Shown one piece after another: positions 1 through 5,127 of a DNA stretch of 6,832 nt. A program made the translations under genes and the position numbers. The notes beneath the pieces were generated by a model. It worked only from the letters and a program-made list of their open reading frames with translations. It did no database searches and was not told the origin of the DNA. Location of the stretch: positions 1-6,832 of the forward strand of contig JAGDBT010000161.1 in NCBI GenBank assembly GCA_017958895.1. Direction: 5' to 3'. Source of the stretch: Alphaproteobacteria bacterium. Lineage in GTDB: Bacteria > Pseudomonadota > Alphaproteobacteria > RF32 > CAG-239. Each line of letters starts with the position of its first letter. Positions within the stretch are counted from its first letter, which is position 1.

Positions 1-162
1 GCTTTCGGACAGCGCCGAAAAATGATTCGTCAAAGCTTAAAAAATCTGCCTGATTTTCAAAATATGGCCACAGAACTTAACCTGAATACAGCGGATCGGG
101 CTGAAAATCTTACCCCGGAGCAATATTTACAAATTGCTTTATACCAAATTAAAAAAGCTTAA
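1..162 (+). CDS. rsmA: RsmA (KsgA) 16S rRNA dimethyltransferase, C-terminal fragment
   Basis: The window opens inside this gene; only the last 53 codons and a TAA stop are present. The full protein would dimethylate two adjacent adenines in helix 45 near the 3' end of 16S rRNA, using S-adenosylmethionine, late in small-subunit assembly. The fragment begins AFGQRRKMIRQSLKNL and continues to RAENLTPEQYLQIA. Both stretches match the family's C-terminal domain: the FxQRRKxxRxSL helix and the RAExLxxxQY helix near the end. The methyltransferase core and its motifs lie outside the window. The last 14 nt overlap the 3' end of the convergent DUF805 gene, and no rho-independent terminator follows the stop. 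The reading frame and family are clear despite the short length. Confidence 0.9.
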   Translation, partial: AFGQRRKMIRQSLKNLPDFQNMATELNLNTADRAENLTPEQYLQIALYQIKKA

Positions 163-715
163 TAAAAAACACCAACCAACAAACAGCTAAAAATACTGCC
201 ATAAAGCCGACAAACACTAAGCTGTCTTGCTCATAGACACTGGCTTCCGATACTTTATTGCCGTAGATATTATCGCAATTTTCACCATCCATACTTAACT
301 GCCAATATAAATAAGTTATATAACTCAAAAAAGCAAAAAGCACTAACATCAAACCGCTTGTTTCGAATTCCCAAAACCACAAAACCAGCACACCTAATAT
401 TACAGCCGGCGCCATCCACCAACCGCAAAGACCGATATCATGCAACCGGCGAATTCCCGTAGCAGTGGCCGGCACTATAAAATAAAGTGCAAAAATTTCA
501 AATATAATTTTATAAGAAGAAACCAGAAAACCGCAAAGCGCTGCCAAAATAAAAATCAGCAAACTTACAAACTGAAATGCCCAAAACTCGTATCGACTGG
601 TGCGACCGTGAATATCAAAAAATCTGGAAATAGCCTCCGTCCAGCATTGAAATATGCTTTTCACTTCTTTGATATCTTCCGTTTCCGCATAATCTTGTTG
701 CACATCATCACTCAT
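149..715 (-). CDS. DUF805 family integral membrane protein
   Basis: Predicted inner-membrane protein of 188 residues from the DUF805 family, whose molecular function is unknown. Family hallmarks seen are GRTSRYEFW at 37-45, which precedes the first membrane helix, RRLHDIGLCGWW at 89-100, and DNIYG at 148-152 (the usual N-x-YG motif). Hydrophobic segments lie at about 46-66, 69-86, 100-115, 121-138 and 166-187. The last one follows the family core, so this protein has an extra C-terminal helix ending FFIKLF. The first 35 residues are acidic and probably cytosolic. The start at 715 is chosen because GGAGGAA sits 5 nt upstream; the frame stays open to 772, but that extension would translate the tsf terminator. 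The gene lies just downstream of tsf on the same strand. Its stop overlaps the convergent rsmA stop region by 14 nt. Confidence 0.85.
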   Translation of the reverse strand: MSDDVQQDYAETEDIKEVKSIFQCWTEAISRFFDIHGRTSRYEFWAFQFVSLLIFILAALCGFLVSSYKIIFEIFALYFIVPATATGIRRLHDIGLCGWWMAPAVILGVLVLWFWEFETSGLMLVLFAFLSYITYLYWQLSMDGENCDNIYGNKVSEASVYEQDSLVFVGFMAVFLAVCWLVFFIKLF

Positions 716-718
716 GGC

Positions 719-725
719 TTCCTCC
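719..725 (-). promoter_or_regulatory. Strong Shine-Dalgarno that fixes the DUF805 start
   Basis: On the minus strand GGAGGAA stands 5 nt (from GGAGG) before the ATG at 715. It is the strongest ribosome binding site in the window. It begins only 1 nt after the ten-U tract of the upstream tsf terminator. It supports the internal start over an in-frame Met at 772. Confidence 0.8.
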
Positions 726-726
726 G

Positions 727-765
727 AAAAAAAAAAGGTGCTTAGCATCCGTAAGCACCTTTTTT
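727..765 (-). terminator. Rho-independent terminator of the rpsB-tsf operon
   Basis: An 8-bp perfect stem (737-744 GGTGCTTA with 752-759 TAAGCACC) encloses a 7-nt loop. On the minus strand it is followed by ten consecutive U residues, and A/U pairing can lengthen the stem. It starts 24 nt after the tsf stop codon. The plus-strand side carries six Ts, so it could also act weakly in the other direction. It is unusual in being placed directly against the next gene's ribosome binding site. Confidence 0.9.
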
Positions 766-783
766 GTATCATTATTTGATTAA

Positions 784-1710
784 TTATTTATTTAATTGAG
801 CATTTACTTCGGCAGCAAAATCTTCTTCTCTCTTCTGCAAACCGTCACCCAATTTAAAGAACACATAATCAGTTAATTTGATGTCCGTGCCGCATTCTTT
901 GGCAGCTTCGGCAATAACATCTTTAACCTTCTTATCCGGGTCCATAATGAAATTTTGTTCTTCCAAAACAACTTCTTCATAGAACTTACGAATACGTCCT
1001 TCTACCATTTTTTCAATGATATTGGCAGGTTTGCCTGAAGCGGCTGCCTGTTCGGCAAAAATTGATTTTTCATGCTCAACCGCACTCGGATCAACATGAG
1101 CAATATCCAAAGCAATCGGAGCAGAAGCTGCTATATGCATAGCGATATGTTTGCCCAATACGGCCAATTTCTCTTTATCTGCGCTTGATTCTAAAGCAAC
1201 CAACACACCGATTTTGCCCAAATTATCACGAGCCACGTTGTGCAAATAAGAACAAATCATACCGTTATTAACACTGATTACTTTGGCACGACGCAAATTC
1301 ATATTTTCACCGATACGAGCAATCATATCCGTCAAACGCTCACCGAAAGTTTTGCCGCTTACGGCATCGGAGGAATTTTTCATTGCTTCAACATCGCCGT
1401 TGCAAGCCAACGCAACTTTGGCTGCATCTTCAACATAAGCTTGGAAAATATCATTTTTAGCCACGAAGTCTGTTTCAGAATTTACTTCAACAACAGCACC
1501 TTTATTTCCTTCAACTAAAACGGAAACCAAACCTTCAGCTGCAATACGACTGGATTTTTTAGCGGCGGAAGCCAATCCCTTTTTGCGCAACCAATCAACC
1601 GCCTCTTCCATATTTCCGTTTGCCTCAACCAACGCTTTTTTGCAATCAAGCATACCGGCGCCGGTGCTTTCTCTTAAATCTTTAACCATAGAGGCTGTAA
1701 TTTCTGCCAT
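784..1710 (-). CDS. tsf: Translation elongation factor Ts (EF-Ts)
   Basis: Cytosolic guanine-nucleotide exchange factor that releases GDP from EF-Tu so it can be recharged with GTP during elongation. The product is 308 residues, the usual length for the bacterial family. The N-terminal UBA-like domain contains the signature TGAGMLDCKKAL (16-27). The second signature, TDFVAKN (80-86), carries the Asp-Phe pair that in the family inserts near the EF-Tu magnesium site. Two core subdomains follow, with LHNVARDNLGKIGVLVAL in the second half and a long helical stretch near the C-terminus. ATG at 1710 is preceded by AAGGA about 9 nt upstream. The gene is second in the operon after rpsB, 97 nt downstream. 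No pyrH or frr follows; the operon ends in a terminator instead. Confidence 0.97.
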   Translation of the reverse strand: MAEITASMVKDLRESTGAGMLDCKKALVEANGNMEEAVDWLRKKGLASAAKKSSRIAAEGLVSVLVEGNKGAVVEVNSETDFVAKNDIFQAYVEDAAKVALACNGDVEAMKNSSDAVSGKTFGERLTDMIARIGENMNLRRAKVISVNNGMICSYLHNVARDNLGKIGVLVALESSADKEKLAVLGKHIAMHIAASAPIALDIAHVDPSAVEHEKSIFAEQAAASGKPANIIEKMVEGRIRKFYEEVVLEEQNFIMDPDKKVKDVIAEAAKECGTDIKLTDYVFFKLGDGLQKREEDFAAEVNAQLNK

Positions 1711-1759
1711 CTTCTAATTCCTTTTTACTTAAAAACTTATCAATTTAACTTTTAAACTC

Positions 1760-1787
1760 GGCGCGGTTAATTTGTTTAAACCGCGCC
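1760..1787 (-). other. Intercistronic hairpin between rpsB and tsf
   Basis: A 9-bp GC-rich perfect stem (1760-1768 GGCGCGGTT with 1779-1787 AACCGCGCC) with a 10-nt loop sits in the 97-nt gap, 20 nt after the rpsB stop. On the minus strand it is followed by GAGTTTAAAAG, so there is no proper U-tract and it should terminate poorly at most. It may be a partial attenuator, or an RNA-stability or processing element that sets the S2 to EF-Ts ratio. The structure is visible; the role is inferred. Confidence 0.6.
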
Positions 1788-1807
1788 TTTAATTTATATC
1801 CGACTGA

Positions 1808-2641
1808 CTACTCGGCCGAAGCTTCTGCTTCTTGAGTTTTGGCAGCCTTGGTTTTGCGTGGAGCTCTCTTTTTAGGAGCAGGTTTTTCTTCGGCTTTTAC
1901 TTCTTCCGAAGCAGTTTCATTTTCTGAAACATCCAAACCTTTCGCTGCTATTTCAGCTTGTACACCATCCAAAATAGCTGCCGATACCATTTCGCAATAA
2001 AATTGAATAGCGCGAATAGCATCATCATTTCCCGGCACCGGATAGTCAACTTCATTCGGATTGGCATTTGTATCAACAATACCGACCACAGGAATACCCA
2101 ACTTTTTAGCTTCTTTAACAGCCAAAGCTTCCTTCGGTGTATCAATAACAAATAACAAATCAGGCTGACCACCCATTTCTTTGATACCGTTCAAAGTTAT
2201 AGCCAATTTTTCGCGTTCTTTTTTCAGGTTCAATACTTCTTTCTTTGTATAACCTTCATAAGCGTTTTCAGCTTCCATTTCGTTTAATTTGTTCAAGCGG
2301 GTAATTGACTTGTAAACTGTTTTCCAGTTTGTCAGCATACCGCCCAACCAACGATAATTAACATAATATTGGCCGCATCTTTCAGCGCTTTCTTTAACGA
2401 TATCCTGTGCTTGTCTTTTGGTTGCCACAAACAAAACTTTACCGCCGTTGGCAACAATTTCACGAGTTGCATTTAAGGCATTATAAAGCATCGGATAAGT
2501 CTTCTGCAAATCAATAATATGAACATTATCTTTTTTGCCGAAAATATACGGTGCCATTTGCGGATTCCAACGACGAGCGTGGTGTCCGAAGTGTACGCCA
2601 GCTTCAACCATCTGACGCAATGTAAATGTAGGAATTGTCAT
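1808..2641 (-). CDS. rpsB: 30S ribosomal protein S2
   Basis: Structural protein of the small ribosomal subunit that joins late in assembly and contacts S1 and the head/body junction. The product has 277 residues. The N-terminal S2 signature reads MVEAGVHFGHHARRWNPQM (11-29). The second signature spans PDLLFVIDTPKEALAVKEA (160-178) and continues to GIPVVGIVDTNANP. The conserved core ends near residue 232. It is followed by a tail of about 40 residues rich in Glu, Ala, Lys and Pro (APKKRAPRKTKAAKTQEAEA). Such a low-complexity tail occurs in many alphaproteobacterial S2 proteins and is probably disordered. ATG at 2641 follows AAAGGA with about 9 nt spacing. The gene heads the rpsB-tsf operon and has a structured 5' leader that probably mediates feedback by S2. 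Confidence 0.97.
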   Translation of the reverse strand: MTIPTFTLRQMVEAGVHFGHHARRWNPQMAPYIFGKKDNVHIIDLQKTYPMLYNALNATREIVANGGKVLFVATKRQAQDIVKESAERCGQYYVNYRWLGGMLTNWKTVYKSITRLNKLNEMEAENAYEGYTKKEVLNLKKEREKLAITLNGIKEMGGQPDLLFVIDTPKEALAVKEAKKLGIPVVGIVDTNANPNEVDYPVPGNDDAIRAIQFYCEMVSAAILDGVQAEIAAKGLDVSENETASEEVKAEEKPAPKKRAPRKTKAAKTQEAEASAE

Positions 2642-2769
2642 TATATATATCCTTTTTTCCGGTTAAACCTCCGCAGACTCTGGCTTTTTACAGCACCGGA
2701 GCGAAACAATCCAAAGATTTTCCGCCTGTCTGCGTGTGTATTGTTATAAAACCGCACCATTGCGATTTC
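2642..2769 (-). promoter_or_regulatory. Structured rpsB 5' leader, candidate S2 autoregulatory RNA
   Basis: About 128 nt separate the inferred rpsB transcription start from its ATG, and the RNA can pair extensively. In RNA order: a 5' hairpin of 6 bp with a 4-nt loop (2766-2761 with 2756-2751); a perfect 7-bp long-range helix CGCAGAC/GTCTGCG (2734-2728 with 2678-2672); and TCCGGT/ACCGGA (2700-2695 with 2663-2658). The last helix crosses the 7-bp helix, so together they form an H-type pseudoknot ending just before the AAAAAAGGA ribosome binding site. A competing helix CTCCG/CGGAG (2701-2697 with 2673-2669) would disrupt both. In gammaproteobacteria the rpsB leader (t44 RNA) is known to be regulated by S2; equivalence here is inference from position and fold. 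There is no U-tract, which favours translational control. Confidence 0.55.
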
Positions 2770-2775
2770 GGAGTG

Positions 2776-2803
2776 TTTATACCATATTTTCATCTGATTG
2801 CAA
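2776..2803 (-). promoter_or_regulatory. Sigma70-like promoter of the rpsB-tsf operon
   Basis: Minus-strand TTGCAA (2803-2798) and TATAAA (2781-2776) are separated by 16 bp (17 if CTTGCA is taken as the -35 box). Transcription would start near 2769, giving a leader of about 128 nt before rpsB. Box quality and position before a ribosomal operon make this the best promoter in the window. Confidence 0.65.
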
Positions 2804-2852
2804 GCATTTTTTGCAAGTGCGGAAAAATTTTGTTCATGAATCTGGTATTTTG

Positions 2853-2880
2853 CTTGTCTTTATCGTGCTTTTCATATATT
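2853..2880 (+). promoter_or_regulatory. Probable promoter of parE
   Basis: CTTGTC (2853-2858) and TATATT (2875-2880) are 16 bp apart, which would place the start near 2887 and leave a leader of about 25 nt carrying AGAGG before the parE ATG. The -35 box is weak against the TTGACA consensus but resembles the CTTGNC form seen in alphaproteobacteria. It does not overlap the divergent rpsB promoter; their -10 boxes are about 100 bp apart. Confidence 0.45.
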
Positions 2881-2912
2881 TTACAGTCAATTTTGAAGTT
2901 TAGAGGTCGGTT

Positions 2913-4904
2913 ATGAGTGATTTGTTTGAAATGCCTATATTGCAAACCAAAGCAGACTATTCGGCACAAGACATTGAAGTGTTAGAGGGCTTGGAGCCTG
3001 TACGTCATCGTCCGGGTATGTATATCGGCGGCACGGATATTCAGGCAATGCACCATTTGGTGGCAGAAATTTTGGATAATTCCATGGATGAAGCCGTTGC
3101 CGGCTATGCCAACCATATAGATGTTATCATGAATGCCGATAACACCGTAACCATAACCGATAACGGGCGCGGCATACCGATTGACGAACACCCGAAATAT
3201 CCGGGAAAATCCGCTTTGGAAGTTATTTTAACAACTTTGCATTCCGGCGGCAAATTCGGCGGCGATGCCTATAAAGTTTCCGGCGGTTTGCACGGCGTGG
3301 GGCTTTCTGTGGTTAATGCCCTGTCCGAAACACTGGTTGTTGAAGTAGCACGAGATAAAAAACTTTATCGTCAGGAATATTCTCGCGGTAAACCTATCAC
3401 CAAATTACAACTCGTCGGCAACTGCCCCAACAGACGCGGCACTACCGTAACCTTTAAGCCGGATGCCGAAATTTTTGAGGGCAACAATGCCTTTACCGTC
3501 AACCGTGTTTATCGCATGGCGCGTTCAAAAGCTTTTCTCTTTAAGGGGGTAAAAATAAACTGGAGTTGCGCTCCCGAATTGTTGACCGAAGGCGATAATA
3601 CCCCGCAAAGTGCCGAATTGCACTATCCTAACGGTTTAGCGGATTTCTTGAATATTCAAATCGGCGACAGAGCCACTGTTAATCGTCAGGCCTTTACCGG
3701 CGAATCCGACTTAGCAAACAACGAGGGACGTGTTGAATGGGCAATTACCTGGCCTTTGGATGAACAGGGCTTTTCTTTTTCTTATTGCAACACCGTCATC
3801 ACACCTGAGGGCGGTACTCATGAAACCGGCTTTCGCACGGCTTTAATGCGCGGCCTCAAAGAATACGGAGAAATGGCGGGGTTTAAGAAAATTTCCGCGG
3901 TCAGCGTTGATGATTTGCTCAGTGATGCCTGCTTAATGCTTTCCGTGTTTATTACCGATCCGCAATTTCAAGGGCAAACCAAAGACAAATTAACCTCAAC
4001 CAAAGCCATTCACTTGGTTGATACGGCGGTTAAAGATGCTTTTGATCACTGGCTTTCTTCCGATATTGAAAATGCCAATGCTCTGATAAGTTATGTGATG
4101 GAAAGAGCAGAAGCACGTAAAAAGAAAAAAGAAGAAAAACAGCAAAACCGCAAATCGCCGACCAAAAAGTTACGTTTGCCGGGAAAATTGGCCGATTGTT
4201 CACAAGTCAGTGCCGAGAATACCGAATTGTTTATCGTTGAGGGTGATTCGGCCGGCGGCTCGGCAAAACAAGGACGCGACCGCGTTACTCAGGCGATTTT
4301 ACCGTTGCGCGGAAAAATTTTGAATGTGGCCAGTGCCTCGGTAGAACGTATTGCCCAAAACCAGGAAATCAAAGACTTGATAGAAGCCCTCGGTTGCGGT
4401 GTTAAAGAGCATTATAATGAAGAAAATCTGCGCTATGAAAAAATCATCATCATGACCGATGCTGATGTTGACGGTGCCCACATTACTTCTTTGCTGATGA
4501 CCTTTTTCTATCAGCATATGCCTAAACTGATTGAGAACGGGCACTTGTTTATTGCCACTCCGCCGCTTTATAAAATCATATCCGGCGGCAAAAACTATTA
4601 TGCCTTGGATGATGAGGAAAAAGATAAAATCTTAAAGAAGGTGGTTAAAGGCAATGCCAAACCGGATATCAGCCGTTTCAAAGGCTTGGGAGAAATGAGC
4701 CCGACTCAGCTCAAAGAAACCACTATGGATAAAAACAACCGTGTTTTACTGCGGGTAATGATTCCTTCCACCAACACCGAGGAAGGCCGTGCCGAAGATT
4801 TTGAAACCCGCCGTCAGGTTGAACGCCTGATGGGCAAAGATCCGGAACAACGTTTTCGTTTTATTATAGAACGTGCCAAGTTCGTGGATAATCTGGATAT
4901 TTAA
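2913..4904 (+). CDS. parE: DNA topoisomerase IV subunit B (ParE)
   Basis: ATPase subunit of topoisomerase IV, which with ParC decatenates daughter chromosomes and relaxes supercoils. The protein has 663 residues. The N-terminal GHKL ATPase domain shows EILDNSMDEA with the expected catalytic Glu52 and Mg-binding Asn56, DNGRGIPID (83-91) and GGLHGVGLSVVNALS (124-138). The transducer domain carries the ATP-sensing QTK loop at 355-357. A Lys-rich linker (about 397-425) leads to the TOPRIM domain, with EGDSAGG starting at Glu443 and the metal-binding DADVDG at 516-521. It is ParE and not GyrB because it is some 140 residues shorter than typical Gram-negative GyrB, lacks the inserted domain after TOPRIM, and ends in VERLMGKDPEQRFRFI, typical of ParE. 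AGAGG precedes the ATG at 2913. It is transcribed divergently from rpsB and ends at the repeat array and bidirectional terminator. Confidence 0.94.
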   Translation: MSDLFEMPILQTKADYSAQDIEVLEGLEPVRHRPGMYIGGTDIQAMHHLVAEILDNSMDEAVAGYANHIDVIMNADNTVTITDNGRGIPIDEHPKYPGKSALEVILTTLHSGGKFGGDAYKVSGGLHGVGLSVVNALSETLVVEVARDKKLYRQEYSRGKPITKLQLVGNCPNRRGTTVTFKPDAEIFEGNNAFTVNRVYRMARSKAFLFKGVKINWSCAPELLTEGDNTPQSAELHYPNGLADFLNIQIGDRATVNRQAFTGESDLANNEGRVEWAITWPLDEQGFSFSYCNTVITPEGGTHETGFRTALMRGLKEYGEMAGFKKISAVSVDDLLSDACLMLSVFITDPQFQGQTKDKLTSTKAIHLVDTAVKDAFDHWLSSDIENANALISYVMERAEARKKKKEEKQQNRKSPTKKLRLPGKLADCSQVSAENTELFIVEGDSAGGSAKQGRDRVTQAILPLRGKILNVASASVERIAQNQEIKDLIEALGCGVKEHYNEENLRYEKIIIMTDADVDGAHITSLLMTFFYQHMPKLIENGHLFIATPPLYKIISGGKNYYALDDEEKDKILKKVVKGNAKPDISRFKGLGEMSPTQLKETTMDKNNRVLLRVMIPSTNTEEGRAEDFETRRQVERLMGKDPEQRFRFIIERAKFVDNLDI

Positions 4905-4933
4905 TCTATCTTAATTTCAGTTTTTTTTACTCT

Positions 4934-5025
4934 GGCACATTTTTGCTGCTCCGTCATACTCGGGCACATTTTTATTTCTATCGTCATACTCGGGCACATT
5001 TTTATTTCTATCGTCATACTCGGGC
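4934..5025. repeat. 30-bp tandem direct repeat array (about 3 units)
   Basis: Two near-identical 30-bp units lie at 4951-4980 and 4981-5010; only the first base differs. A half unit follows at 5011-5025 and a degenerate half copy precedes them at 4934-4950. Each unit joins TCGTCATACTCGGGC to the T-rich piece ACATTTTTATTTCTA. The core GGCACATTTTT occurs at 4934, 4963 and 4993. The first half of each unit equals the left arm of the palindrome at 5016-5038, so the array seems to have grown from one arm of that element. It lies 30 nt after the parE stop, between convergent genes, where it would disturb neither promoter nor coding sequence. Confidence 0.9.
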
Positions 5026-5038
5026 TTGTCCCGAGTAT
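5016..5038. repeat. REP-like palindromic element
   Basis: A perfect 9-bp inverted repeat (ATACTCGGG with CCCGAGTAT) encloses the 5-nt loop CTTGT, with flanks CGTC and CC. Elements of the type CGTCATxCxCGGGCTT...CCCGxGxATCC are scattered through many alphaproteobacterial genomes. It ends the tandem array, whose units copy only its left arm. In RNA it forms a stable hairpin, but no U-tract follows on the plus strand, so it is not a standard terminator. Confidence 0.75.
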
Positions 5039-5065
5039 CCATTTGATAATCACAACCAAACAAAA

Positions 5066-5101
5066 ACAAAAGCGGCGGGATAAATCCACCCGCCGTTTTT
5101 G
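5066..5101. terminator. Bidirectional terminator between parE and the Cys-rich gene
   Basis: A 7-bp GC stem (5073-5079 CGGCGGG with 5089-5095 CCCGCCG) has a 9-nt loop. On the plus strand it is followed by five Ts; on the minus strand it gives CTTTTGTTTTTG. It lies about 170 nt after the parE stop and 27 nt after the stop of the convergent Cys-rich gene, so it is best placed to end the latter and backs up parE. Confidence 0.8.
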
Positions 5102-5127
5102 TATGTTATTACTTATTGTCTCAGCAA

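Noticed and set aside
716..772. Earlier in-frame start for the DUF805 gene at 772
   Set aside because: The 19 added residues would be encoded by the tsf terminator hairpin and its poly-U tract, while the Met at 715 has an excellent Shine-Dalgarno.
2642..2912. Small plus-strand frames in the rpsB-parE intergenic region
   Set aside because: They run through the structured rpsB leader and both promoters, have no convincing ribosome binding sites and encode sequences without recognisable features.
2905..2950. Alternative in-frame parE start at the second Met (2931)
   Set aside because: The ATG at 2913 has AGAGG at good spacing; the second Met has no ribosome binding site.
2913..4904. Gene as gyrB instead of parE
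   Set aside because: At 663 residues it lacks the large insertion typical of Gram-negative GyrB, and its N- and C-terminal signatures fit ParE. The two families are close, so a tree would settle it.
4951..5025. CRISPR-like array from the regularly spaced 30-bp repeats
   Set aside because: The repeats are directly tandem with no variable spacers, there are too few copies, and no cas genes are present.
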